Positions 55,157 through 63,240 of a DNA stretch of 64,000 bases are shown piece after piece (position 1 is the stretch's first letter; each line of letters begins with the position of its first letter). The notes beneath the pieces are model-generated. The model ran no database searches. It had not been told where the DNA came from and saw only the letters and a list, made by a program, of their open reading frames with translations. This stretch comes from Bacteroides acidifaciens (GTDB taxonomy: Bacteria; Bacteroidota; Bacteroidia; Bacteroidales; Bacteroidaceae), in contig NZ_CAEUHO010000001.1 of NCBI RefSeq assembly GCF_903181435.1, forward strand, positions 2,294,001 to 2,358,000, read 5' to 3'. A program made the translations under genes and the position numbers.

Positions 55157-57946
55157 TTATCTTAATGAAGCGGCTTTTACGCCAGTGTCAGTCATCTTAA
55201 CGGGCAGAATGCTTCCGTCCTGACTGAAATACATCCGGTCAATGCAAGTCACCCGATGATTTCCATCGGTATCTTCCAAAGGACGACGGTGGTAGACAAT
55301 ATACCATTCATCTTTACCCGGTCCTTTGATAACCGAGTGATGTCCGGCACCTGTAGCTATGTTTTTATCCTGTTTCAATATTTGTCCCATTCTTTTAAAA
55401 GGACCAAACGGTGAATCCGCAATGGCATATGCTACACAATAATCGGGACCGGTCCAATCGCCTTCCGACCACATGAAGTAATATTTTCCATTTCGTTTCA
55501 GCATAAACGGTCCTTCTACATAATTTTCAGGAGTCACTTCCTTGTACATACTGCCATCTTCGAAAGGCACTATACTAATTAGGTCAGCTCCCATTTTCAC
55601 CATATTACAATGTCCCCAGCCACCATAATACATATAATATTGCCCGTCATCGTCTTTAAAGACAAACTGGTCAATCGGTTGGGCGCCATTGACTATTTTA
55701 TCAATCAGCGGCTTGCCTAATACATCTTTGAATGGTCCTGCCGGAGTATCAGCAACTGCAACACCAATCCCACCGATCTCTTCATTACTTTGTATGTTGT
55801 TTGCTCCAAAATAGAAATAGTACTTGCCGTTTGCCTCGATGACGGCAGGTGCCCATAACGCGTTTTTTAGCCAACTAATATTTTCGACAGAAAGGACTTT
55901 AAGATGCTTTTCCCAACTGACAAGGTCTTCAGATGAAAAAGCATCCATATATAATTGCTCTTTGAATGGAAGCGAAGAGGTTGGATAAATCCAGTATTTA
56001 TTATCAAACACAGCTCCTTCGGGATCGGCATACCAGCCTTGGAAAACGGGATTCCCACTTGTCTTTTCAGTTTTTTCCCGTATAGAATACTGATGGTAAG
56101 GTTCCGACATAGCATGTAGCGTCTCAGGAATCCATACCCGATAACGTCCTGTAGTTGCCCAGTCATTGCCGGATGAAGCAAAATCGCAAAAACGAATCAT
56201 CCGGACAGCCTTATTTTCCGGATTCTCCAAGTCAGTGCCCAAAATCATGGGAACTTCCATTGTTATCCATGCGAATGAGCTTTCAAAGGTGTTTTTGAGT
56301 GTTGCTTGGACAAGTCCTTCCCGGTCACACTGAATAACGGCACATTCATCCACATCACCGTCATTAAAACGACTGTCTCTGGCAAATACAAGCGGTCCGT
56401 GCGTCACAGCCTGCGAATGTTCATGATGTACTACACGGGGTTCCAAATCAAAGTCAATGGTAATCCGGTCGCCTTTCATCCATTTTCGATAAAGTGAAAG
56501 ATAGCTGCCTTTATGGAAATATCTCTGCTGCTCACCATTCACCAAAATACGGAAATTTCTGCCTGCCCACGAAGGAATACGGATTTCAAATCCAAAGGTC
56601 GTTTCTTTTTGAGGATTGATTGTCAACTCGATTTTCCCATCCAAAGGATATTGGGTTTGCATATTGAGTGCTATCTTGTTTTTGTTTAAAGCGACAACAG
56701 CATCCGAATTCAAATATAAATTCACATATATTTGATCGTCTTTTACTTGGTAGGCAATGTCCGGAATCAACGCAAATCCTCTCGGCCCGTTAGCATTGCA
56801 ACAATTTATATGCATTCCGCACTGTTCTTCACCCGGTTGCCTCCGTCCTTCTAACGGACTATATTTCGAAATCTGCGAACCATCTCTCTTCATGGACGCC
56901 ATTAATGCATTATACATCGTGCGTTCGAACTCGTCCATATACATCGGATTGGCAGTTTCCCGCCACAAACGTGCACAAAGTTGCATCCAAGTAAAAGTAA
57001 CACAAGTCTCCATTGTGTGATAAGCAGGTATTGTCTGTTTCTTTTTTCCTTCATACCAACATTCAAAAGCTGCACCGGAGCCTGCAATGTTTATCTCTTC
57101 CCGAAGGATATTGTCAACTGTTTTTTTAGCTGCTTCCAAATAAAGCGGTTCGTTCAGCACCTTTCCTAATTCTACCAGTCCTTCATAACATGACATCATT
57201 TCATAGGCTTTTTGTCCGTTTTCAAAGGACCACCATTGATTAGGGAACGCCGAACGGTGAGATACGGGAATATCTTGAAGTGCCTTGGTGATTAGCCGCG
57301 AACTTCCTGCCTGCTCAATGCCCTCAATAATAGTCTTTGCAAAATCCAGGTATCTCTGATTATCTGTTTCCTTATATAAATAGACGACAGGCTCTAATAT
57401 GGAACAACTTGCCATGCCGTAATAAAATCCGCTTGCTGCAATATTGACATTCCTTTCTTCCAGTTCTTTTATCAAATGGTCGATCAGCCGTTCCACTGCT
57501 TTTAATGCTTTCTCATCTTTGGTCAGTCGATAATATGCTAACAAAGCAAGAGATGAATACTTACGTCCCCAAATATCCCAATTGGTCAATCTGTCTTCCT
57601 GTTTATAGTTACCGATGTAACCATCCGGTTGCTGTGTTTCCATAAAATCCGATGCAGCATCTTTAATTATCCTAAATAATTCCGGATCGGCAGTGTATCG
57701 GTAGGAAGCAATAGCTCCAAGCATCCACTTGCCGAAAAATTCTGATTGCCACCATCCGCCTTCTGTCATCTGCCGGAAAGGATGTATCAATTCTGATACG
57801 TTCTGTGCCTTTACCCGCTTTTCGATACAGGTATTGATTCGTTCTCCAATAAATCCATCGATTTTAATTTGCTCGATTCCGGATTGTGAAAAGGCATACG
57901 TCGGTAACAATATACCTAAGGCTAACATCCATTTAATCACTTTCAT
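55157..57946 (-). CDS. GH127 - GH43-type two-domain glycosidase, PUL 2
   Basis: A 929-aa secreted enzyme, signal to about residue 20. Residues about 25-600 form a GH127 (DUF1680) domain with E313, C315 and the C382-C383 pair (NCCNANGPRG). These match the zinc/nucleophile arrangement of beta-L-arabinofuranosidase HypBA1 in order and local spacing. From about residue 625 a five-bladed GH43-type domain follows, with a YADPEG start, WAPAVIE and an E in NYVEGPFML. Two different retaining/inverting arabinosidase-type activities in one chain suggest arabinofuranose or a similar furanoside on the substrate. It is the first gene of the PUL 2 block. Confidence 0.88.
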   Translation of the reverse strand: MKVIKWMLALGILLPTYAFSQSGIEQIKIDGFIGERINTCIEKRVKAQNVSELIHPFRQMTEGGWWQSEFFGKWMLGAIASYRYTADPELFRIIKDAASDFMETQQPDGYIGNYKQEDRLTNWDIWGRKYSSLALLAYYRLTKDEKALKAVERLIDHLIKELEERNVNIAASGFYYGMASCSILEPVVYLYKETDNQRYLDFAKTIIEGIEQAGSSRLITKALQDIPVSHRSAFPNQWWSFENGQKAYEMMSCYEGLVELGKVLNEPLYLEAAKKTVDNILREEINIAGSGAAFECWYEGKKKQTIPAYHTMETCVTFTWMQLCARLWRETANPMYMDEFERTMYNALMASMKRDGSQISKYSPLEGRRQPGEEQCGMHINCCNANGPRGFALIPDIAYQVKDDQIYVNLYLNSDAVVALNKNKIALNMQTQYPLDGKIELTINPQKETTFGFEIRIPSWAGRNFRILVNGEQQRYFHKGSYLSLYRKWMKGDRITIDFDLEPRVVHHEHSQAVTHGPLVFARDSRFNDGDVDECAVIQCDREGLVQATLKNTFESSFAWITMEVPMILGTDLENPENKAVRMIRFCDFASSGNDWATTGRYRVWIPETLHAMSEPYHQYSIREKTEKTSGNPVFQGWYADPEGAVFDNKYWIYPTSSLPFKEQLYMDAFSSEDLVSWEKHLKVLSVENISWLKNALWAPAVIEANGKYYFYFGANNIQSNEEIGGIGVAVADTPAGPFKDVLGKPLIDKIVNGAQPIDQFVFKDDDGQYYMYYGGWGHCNMVKMGADLISIVPFEDGSMYKEVTPENYVEGPFMLKRNGKYYFMWSEGDWTGPDYCVAYAIADSPFGPFKRMGQILKQDKNIATGAGHHSVIKGPGKDEWYIVYHRRPLEDTDGNHRVTCIDRMYFSQDGSILPVKMTDTGVKAASLR

Positions 57947-58059
57947 TGTATATCTAATTTTAATAGTGTATTTCCATTCTAAAAAGAAAAGACTGAGACT
58001 CGCTCTTTTTCTATCCTATTATTGCTATAAAAAAAGTTAATTCCTTCACTATTTTAATT

Positions 58060-58442
58060 TTGTTACGATATTCGGATGTCCGTAACTTGAAAAGAAGTGA
58101 TATTAAACCCGACCACATTGAAGTCACCACAGTCAAGACTGTGGACAACCTGATAATCGAACTGAACGACCACAGCAAAGCCATTCTTGAAAAATACAAG
58201 GATGTTCATTTCGAGAACCACATGACATTGCCCGTCATCAGCAATCAGAAGATGAACGATACGCATTGTTAAGCACCCATGCCGGAAGAAAGACTTTCAT
58301 CTGTAATGCGTTGGCACTCGGAATTCCGGCACCGGTGGTTATGAAATGGACTGGACACAGCGACTATAAAGCTATAAAACCTTATATTGACATAGCGGAT
58401 GACATTAAGGCAAATGCCATGAACAAGTTCAACCAACTATAA
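58060..58442 (+). pseudogene. Tyrosine recombinase (integrase) C-terminal remnant
   Basis: Two frames carry one protein end. 58060-58272 reads LRYSDVRNLKRSDIKPD (first catalytic Arg region) and stops. From 58269 a shifted frame reads THAGRKTFICNALALGIPAP and then GHSDYKAIKPYIDIADDI, with the H-x-x-R, His and nucleophile Tyr motifs, to a stop at 58440-58442. The N-terminal part is absent and about 40-50 residues seem missing at the frame change. This is a decayed integrase of a Bacteroides integrative element. Confidence 0.85.
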
Positions 58443-58481
58443 AAGTATCAATCAGTTTCATAGATTATCCGCTATTTGAAT

Positions 58482-58489
58482 TATATTTG
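58482..58489 (+). promoter_or_regulatory. -7 box of the YhcG-type gene
   Basis: TATATTTG, 23 bp before the ATG at 58512; it overlaps the longer alternative start, which supports the shorter protein. Confidence 0.6.
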
Positions 58490-58511
58490 CAACAACAATA
58501 GACATCGAAAC

Positions 58512-59804
58512 ATGGAAAACAACAAAGAACATCATATAGAAAGAACGGACTTTGACGCATTTGTTCATGCTGTCGGTTCGGAAATAGAACAGGCGCAAGT
58601 CAGGCTGATTACCGCAGCCAATGCGCAAATGCTGTTCCATTACTGGAAAATAGGCAACTATATCCTGTATCATCAGAACTTACAAGGCTGGGGAAGCAAA
58701 ATCATCAAGCAACTAGCAAAGGCTATCCGATTCAATTATCCTGAAAAGAAAGGCTATTCGGAACGTAACCTTACTTATATGTGCCAATTCGCACGGTCAT
58801 ATCCGCTGAACGTGCTACGAAGTTTCATTGATACGGATGTAAGGCTATCTGTTCCAAGCATACAGAATGTCACAGATGAAGTCTTGAAACTAAACAACGG
58901 ACAATTTACGCAAGAACTTACTGCGCAAATACAATCCACTGATAGTCAGTTGTTAGAATTTACGCAAGAACCTCTTGCGCAAATTCAGAATGTTGCCAAA
59001 ACTGTATCTGCCATTTACCGGATAACGATTGAGGATATAGAAAAATTATTTTTGGCATCCCCTGTTGCCAGAATAAATTGGGCAAGTCATGTAATCATGC
59101 TCAATAATTCGCTTCCATTAGGTGTAAAATATTGGTACATGAAGCAATCGGTAGAAATGGGCTGGAGCAGCAATGTTCTTAAAATACAAATTGAAACCAA
59201 TCTGTATACCAGACAAATTAATAACAACAAAGTAAATAACTTTACTGCCACGCTTCCGGCACCCCAAAGCGACCTTGCCAATTACCTGTTGAAAGACCCG
59301 TACATCTTTGACTTGACTGGAACTAAGGAAAAGGCAGACGAAAGGGACATAGAAGAACAACTGGTTAAGCACGTCACCCGTTACTTGCTGGAAATGGGCA
59401 ATGGCTTTGCTTTCGTTGCTCGACAGAAGCATTTTCAAATTGGTAACAGCGATTTCTATGCAGACTTGATTTTGTATTCCATTCCCTTACACGCATACAT
59501 TGTAGTAGAATTAAAGGCTACTCCATTCAAACCGGAGTATGCAGGACAACTGAACTTCTACATCAATGTGGTGGATGACAAACTGAGGGGAGAGAATGAC
59601 AACAAGACTATCGGGTTGTTGCTGTGCAAAGGAAAAGACGAAGTTGTAGCGCAATACGCATTGACAGGCTACGACCAGCCGATAGGTATCAGCGATTACC
59701 AACTGAGCAAGGTTATACCTGAGAATTTAAAATCAGTTCTGCCAAGTATAGAAGAAGTAGAGGAAGAACTGACTTCCTTTCTTGATAAAGATAAGAACCC
59801 ATAA
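58512..59804 (+). CDS. YhcG-type PD-(D/E)XK nuclease-superfamily protein (DUF1016)
   Basis: About 430 aa from ATG 58512. The N-terminal DUF1016 helix-turn-helix region (HYWKIGNYILYHQNLQGWGS) precedes the C-terminal nuclease domain with D in NSDFYADLILY and the ExK of IVVELKATPFKPEYAGQL. A repeated short unit, FTQEL.AQIQ / FTQEP.AQIQ, lies in the linker near residue 150. Family members occur beside restriction-modification systems and mobile elements; the biological role is not firmly known. It sits inside the integrase-linked remnant and looks intact. Confidence 0.88.
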   Translation: MENNKEHHIERTDFDAFVHAVGSEIEQAQVRLITAANAQMLFHYWKIGNYILYHQNLQGWGSKIIKQLAKAIRFNYPEKKGYSERNLTYMCQFARSYPLNVLRSFIDTDVRLSVPSIQNVTDEVLKLNNGQFTQELTAQIQSTDSQLLEFTQEPLAQIQNVAKTVSAIYRITIEDIEKLFLASPVARINWASHVIMLNNSLPLGVKYWYMKQSVEMGWSSNVLKIQIETNLYTRQINNNKVNNFTATLPAPQSDLANYLLKDPYIFDLTGTKEKADERDIEEQLVKHVTRYLLEMGNGFAFVARQKHFQIGNSDFYADLILYSIPLHAYIVVELKATPFKPEYAGQLNFYINVVDDKLRGENDNKTIGLLLCKGKDEVVAQYALTGYDQPIGISDYQLSKVIPENLKSVLPSIEEVEEELTSFLDKDKNP

Positions 59805-59815
59805 ACCAAGCGTAT

Positions 59816-60070
59816 ATGGCAGGAGAAATACAGAATACACCGGAGGGACAGCATGAATATTTTGACATGAAGTCTCTTTCGTCCATTCATGAAACCTGTG
59901 TCGGAGAACAGTTCGAAGCCATTACCATATCGGACCTTTATGCCAATATAAACCTGCACCCCTGCAAAAACAAACTAAAAATCAAGGCAAGGGAAAAGAT
60001 ACGAGTGTGTTATCTGATATTCCTAATGAGCCACGAAAAGGTGTACTTTAAGGCAGACACAAGGGGATAA
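59816..60070 (+). CDS. Small element-associated protein, unknown function, possibly truncated
   Basis: An 84-aa ORF starting 11 bp after the nuclease gene. It reads MAGEIQNTPEGQHEYFDMKS and later ITISDLYANINLHPCKNKLK, then KVRVCYL-like REKIRVCYLIFLMSH. It ends just before the hairpin at the element end. Similar N-terminal segments occur in longer Bacteroides element proteins as far as I recall, so the C-terminus may be lost. Function unknown. Confidence 0.5.
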   Translation: MAGEIQNTPEGQHEYFDMKSLSSIHETCVGEQFEAITISDLYANINLHPCKNKLKIKAREKIRVCYLIFLMSHEKVYFKADTRG

Positions 60071-60072
60071 AA

Positions 60073-60104
60073 AAGTCCCACAAATCATTGAATTTGTGGG
60101 ACTT
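60073..60104 (+). terminator. 13-bp perfect hairpin at the second element end
   Basis: AAGTCCCACAAAT (60073-60085) pairs perfectly with 60092-60104 over a 6-base loop. The loop and inner stem match the hairpin at 3957-3989, next to the other att copy. Confidence 0.7.
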
Positions 60105-60133
60105 GTCTGCTTACTGTCCGGTATTGTCCGGTT

Positions 60134-60153
60134 AGTTCAGCGGAGAGACAGGG
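60134..60153. other. Second att core copy (tRNA-Ser 3' end duplicate)
   Basis: AGTTCAGCGGAGAGACAGGG is identical and in the same orientation as 4019-4038. About 60 bp upstream of it (hairpin, GCTTACTG and TGTCC words) also resemble the left copy. Beyond it only a weak resemblance to the tRNA T-arm continues (TTATGAACC), so this is not a full tRNA gene. Confidence 0.7.
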
Positions 60154-60348
60154 TTATGAACCGACTCCCCAATATCCTTGAAATTCAATTTCTTATCATC
60201 ATGTCAAAGCCTTAGGGGGTACAACTTAGGTTACAAGAATAACGCTTTTCTGTCACCTTTTGGCTGTTCGTTGTCTGCCTAAAACTACGGTTCAAAGATA
60301 CGGCTTTCTTTTGATAAATGCAAATCATTGAAAATAAATATTCTGCGG

Positions 60349-60399
60349 TTAGTGCAAGGTGCAAGCTATATATAGATATATACTTGCACCTTGCACTAA
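60349..60399. repeat. 17-bp perfect inverted repeat upstream of the metalloprotease gene
   Basis: Arms 60349-60365 and 60383-60399 are perfect reverse complements (TTAGTGCAAGGTGCAAG) across a 17-base AT-rich loop. It lies 38 bp before the -7 box of the next gene. It may be a terminator, an operator or a mobile-element mark. The rest of 60160-60436 shows no gene. Confidence 0.75.
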
Positions 60400-60436
60400 A
60401 AATGCTCAAAATATTCTAGTCTTGATATTATTATCT

Positions 60437-60444
60437 TAAATTTG
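60437..60444 (+). promoter_or_regulatory. -7 box of the putative metalloprotease gene
   Basis: TAAATTTG matches TAnnTTTG, 36 bp before the ATG. Confidence 0.5.
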
Positions 60445-60479
60445 TATCCAAATATATCATAATTAAAGAGAAAAGCCTT

Positions 60480-61595
60480 ATGAATAAATTACATATTATT
60501 ACTAATAGAATATCTACAGCAATAACTCAACAACCAAGTTTGAAAAAAAATATCATTAAGGATTTTAAGTTTCTATTTTATCGTCACAATAGAGTTATAT
60601 TGTTTTTAGTAAAGCATTTTCCTAACAATTCATTCTTTCGCTGGATAATAAAACTTAACACCGAAATTTGTTTATATTACTATTTTAAAAAGATATTACC
60701 TTTACCTCATTATCAAACAATATTAGATGAAGAATATAACATTATTTGCAAAACATTGGATAGCTTGAAAATTATCATTCCAATAGATGGAATTAATGAT
60801 GTTTCAGGATGGAGTATTGTAAATGCAGACTATGCATCATGGTTTGGTATGGATAAACGAATTTCTATTACATCGGGAACTTGTTATTTTGCGCATGTCT
60901 TTTGCAGATGTTTGCAGCCTTTTATAATAGAGCAACAAACTAATTCCAATTTATGGAATATAATTAGATGGAGAATGCATCGACAATTTAGAAGAACGAC
61001 AATTGGACTACTTACTAATAATCATGCAAAAGCATTTAGCTTTTTTAATCTAATCCCTGAAGACGAGTCTCTGTTATCAGGAATTGAAATATTTATAATT
61101 CTTCATGAAATGGGACATGCTTATATTGATAGTATAGAAGAACTCGTATGGCCTTTCAGCAAAAAACCTTCTCCTAATATTAGAAATAAAATGAAAAATG
61201 ATGAAGAAATTGTGGCTGATATTTTTGCAGTACACGTATTGTATCATATTTACCTAACAGATAAAAATCAGATGTTATTACTTTTTGCACCTATTTTCTT
61301 TTTTCTTATTTATTCTTGGTTAGAAGAGGCAAATTTGATTCCGACTCCTAATAACCATCCTATAAATAGTAATAGATGTTCCTATCTAATGGAAGAAGTT
61401 CAATATTTACATCCGGAAAACGAGTATCAAATATATATAGACCTATTAAATAAGGTCTGGATAAAAAACAAGAAAAAGATATGTCGACAAGTCAATAATA
61501 TACATGGAAATTACAATAAATACACTGATATATTGGAAAATGTGAGCAAGCGCATGAAAAATATATTAGACTCAATTAGTGATAAAGATTTGTAA
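60480..61595 (+). CDS. Putative zinc metalloprotease of unknown family
   Basis: A 371-aa protein from a markedly AT-rich gene. The motif H209-E-M-G-H213 (ILHEMGHAYID) is followed 30 residues later by E242-E-I-V-A-D247 (EEIVADIFAV), matching the HExxH...ExxAD zinc site of gluzincin-type peptidases such as M48. A hydrophobic stretch (LLLFAPIFFFLIYSWL) lies near residue 270. I do not recognise the family; resemblance to phage-exclusion (Lit-type) or M48-like peptidases is only at motif level. Its stop is one base before an AraC-type regulator gene, so the two are probably co-transcribed. The composition suggests recent transfer. Confidence 0.6.
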   Translation: MNKLHIITNRISTAITQQPSLKKNIIKDFKFLFYRHNRVILFLVKHFPNNSFFRWIIKLNTEICLYYYFKKILPLPHYQTILDEEYNIICKTLDSLKIIIPIDGINDVSGWSIVNADYASWFGMDKRISITSGTCYFAHVFCRCLQPFIIEQQTNSNLWNIIRWRMHRQFRRTTIGLLTNNHAKAFSFFNLIPEDESLLSGIEIFIILHEMGHAYIDSIEELVWPFSKKPSPNIRNKMKNDEEIVADIFAVHVLYHIYLTDKNQMLLLFAPIFFFLIYSWLEEANLIPTPNNHPINSNRCSYLMEEVQYLHPENEYQIYIDLLNKVWIKNKKKICRQVNNIHGNYNKYTDILENVSKRMKNILDSISDKDL

Positions 61596-61596
61596 A

Positions 61597-62418
61597 ATGA
61601 TTCAAGATGAGTTCAAGTTTTACAAACCTTGTAAGTTACTGCAACCTTACGTCAGGTATTATTGGGTATTCAAGAGCAATCGACCGCTGGATGCCTTTAC
61701 TTATCCTATCGGTTGCCCTCAAATCATCTTCCATAAGCAAGCACCACTATATATTCCCGAATTGAATGCTGCACAAGACAAACTTACCATCAGCGGACAA
61801 GTTAATTTTTCATCCCATTTGTATGCAGACGGCAATACAGAAATGATAGTGGTTGTATTCCACCCTCACGCTATGAGTATGTTTATGAACATACCGACTT
61901 CACTCTTTTATAATCAAGAAGTGTCCGGTTACAGCCTTGAAAACAAAAGTTTGAATGAACTGGCTACACGAATATTTGACTGTGAGAATAATTCTATTTG
62001 CATAAGCTATATAGAAAAATGGCTGTTGTCACAAATTGCCGATAATTTAGCTGATACCACATACAGAATTAAAAGAATAGATGCCGCCATACAGCGAATA
62101 TATATCACTCCGCAAATCTCTGTAAACGAATTATCTTCCATTGCCTGCCTGAGCAAAAAGCAGTTCGAGCGGTTGTTTCATTCCTTTGTAGGCATCAATC
62201 CCAAAGAATATACCCGTATCGTCCGCTTCCAAAAGGCTTTGGCGCAGATGCAGCATCAAGCGGGCAAAGAAATCAATCAGGCACAAATAGCATACGCCAG
62301 CGGTTATGCTGACCAGTCACACTTTATCCGGGAGTTCAAGAAGTTCTGCGGATATACGCCCATATCTTTACTGAAAGTATCAAATCCTTATTCCGATTTG
62401 TTCACCAATCCCGTGTAA
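61597..62418 (+). CDS. AraC-family transcriptional regulator
   Basis: A 273-aa regulator from ATG 61597 (MIQDEFKFYKPCKLL). A longer in-frame start overlaps the previous gene, but the 1-bp spacing favours this one. The N-terminal domain (QPYVRYYWVFKSNRPLDAF) is of the type preceding AraC helix-turn-helix domains in many Bacteroidetes regulators. The C-terminal two-HTH domain includes ISVNELSSIACLSKKQFERL and GYADQSHFIREFKKFCGYTP. The likely target is the downstream acetyltransferase gene or its own operon. Confidence 0.9.
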   Translation: MIQDEFKFYKPCKLLQPYVRYYWVFKSNRPLDAFTYPIGCPQIIFHKQAPLYIPELNAAQDKLTISGQVNFSSHLYADGNTEMIVVVFHPHAMSMFMNIPTSLFYNQEVSGYSLENKSLNELATRIFDCENNSICISYIEKWLLSQIADNLADTTYRIKRIDAAIQRIYITPQISVNELSSIACLSKKQFERLFHSFVGINPKEYTRIVRFQKALAQMQHQAGKEINQAQIAYASGYADQSHFIREFKKFCGYTPISLLKVSNPYSDLFTNPV

Positions 62419-62456
62419 ATGTCCCGTTTGTTCTATCCGGGTTCAAACGCTTCTCC

Positions 62457-62464
62457 TACTTTTG
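62457..62464 (+). promoter_or_regulatory. -7 box of the CatA-like gene
   Basis: TACTTTTG, 17 bp before the ATG at 62481, fits TAnnTTTG and would give a very short leader. Confidence 0.45.
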
Positions 62465-62480
62465 CCGTCTGATTCATTAA

Positions 62481-63122
62481 ATGAAAATAGCATTAAGTAT
62501 GAAAGAAGTAAATCCCCAAGAAACCAGCCGGGCATACGCCTTTGAAATGTGGATGAACGCACCTATGCCAATGGTGACGTTCTTTAAGACACTCAATGTG
62601 TCACGCCTTGTGAAAATCAGCCGGAAATCGGGCATGAAGTTTAATATGTTGATGTGCTGGTGTATCGGCAAAGCCGCAAGAAACGTGAAAGAATTTTATC
62701 TGCTGCCCGTTGGCGGTAAACTGATGCAGTACGATACCATTGCAGTAAACACCATTGTCGCCAACAGAGAGGGCGAGGTAAGTTCGTGTGATATTCCTTT
62801 CTGCGATGATTTATCTTTGTTTAATCGACACTATCTGCGACTTACCAAACAAGTGGCTGAAAGTTGCGTCAATCACGACTTGACGGAAAGCATGGTTATC
62901 GGAACTTCCGCATTGGCACAATATGAAATAGACGGGGTTGTCGGGATGTATAGCGGCATTTTTAATAATCCGTTTCTTATTTGGGGCAAATACAAACGCC
63001 GCCTGCTGAAAACGACGCTTACCGTTTCTTTCCAGTTCCACCACACGCAAATGGACGGGGCGCACGCTTCCCGATTTTTAGACGGGGTTCAGAGAGCAAT
63101 TGACAATTTGCAGTATAAGTAA
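62481..63122 (+). CDS. CatA-like O-acetyltransferase
   Basis: A 213-aa protein of the chloramphenicol-acetyltransferase fold. The catalytic motif HHTQMDG (in FQFHHTQMDGAHASRFL) is near residue 193, and NMLMCWCIGKAARN and the C-terminal VQRAIDNL are family-like. Acetyl-CoA-dependent O-acetylation is likely, but many homologues do not act on chloramphenicol, so resistance should not be assumed. It follows the AraC gene by 62 bp with its own -7 box. Confidence 0.85.
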   Translation: MKIALSMKEVNPQETSRAYAFEMWMNAPMPMVTFFKTLNVSRLVKISRKSGMKFNMLMCWCIGKAARNVKEFYLLPVGGKLMQYDTIAVNTIVANREGEVSSCDIPFCDDLSLFNRHYLRLTKQVAESCVNHDLTESMVIGTSALAQYEIDGVVGMYSGIFNNPFLIWGKYKRRLLKTTLTVSFQFHHTQMDGAHASRFLDGVQRAIDNLQYK

Positions 63123-63186
63123 GTTTGCTATAAATGATATACACAGGTTACGATTTTGCAGCTTATTTCAAAAATGACTATTTATG

Positions 63187-63219
63187 GTAACTGATTTCGT
63201 AACAGATTGAGTAACTTTG
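63187..63219 (+). promoter_or_regulatory. Three GTAAC repeats in 12-bp steps over the promoter of the last gene
   Basis: GTAAC occurs at 63187, 63199 and 63211, each exactly 12 bp apart; the third overlaps the -7 box TAACTTTG (63212-63219). Iterated half-sites of this kind are typical regulator-binding sites. Confidence 0.55.
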
Positions 63220-63240
63220 CTCTCAATAATAGAAACAGCA

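Noticed and set aside
4019..60153. The whole 56-kb interval as one genomic island
   Set aside because: It contains core genes (pfl and men operons, oxyR), so simple integration of the entire segment is unlikely; two separate element ends are a better explanation.
60134..60240. A second tRNA-Ser gene
   Set aside because: Only the 3' acceptor/T-arm portion matches; no anticodon arm, D arm or 5' acceptor strand follows.
62481..63122. Chloramphenicol resistance gene
   Set aside because: The fold and HHxxxDG motif are present, but the protein belongs to a broad CatA-like group; resistance cannot be claimed from sequence.
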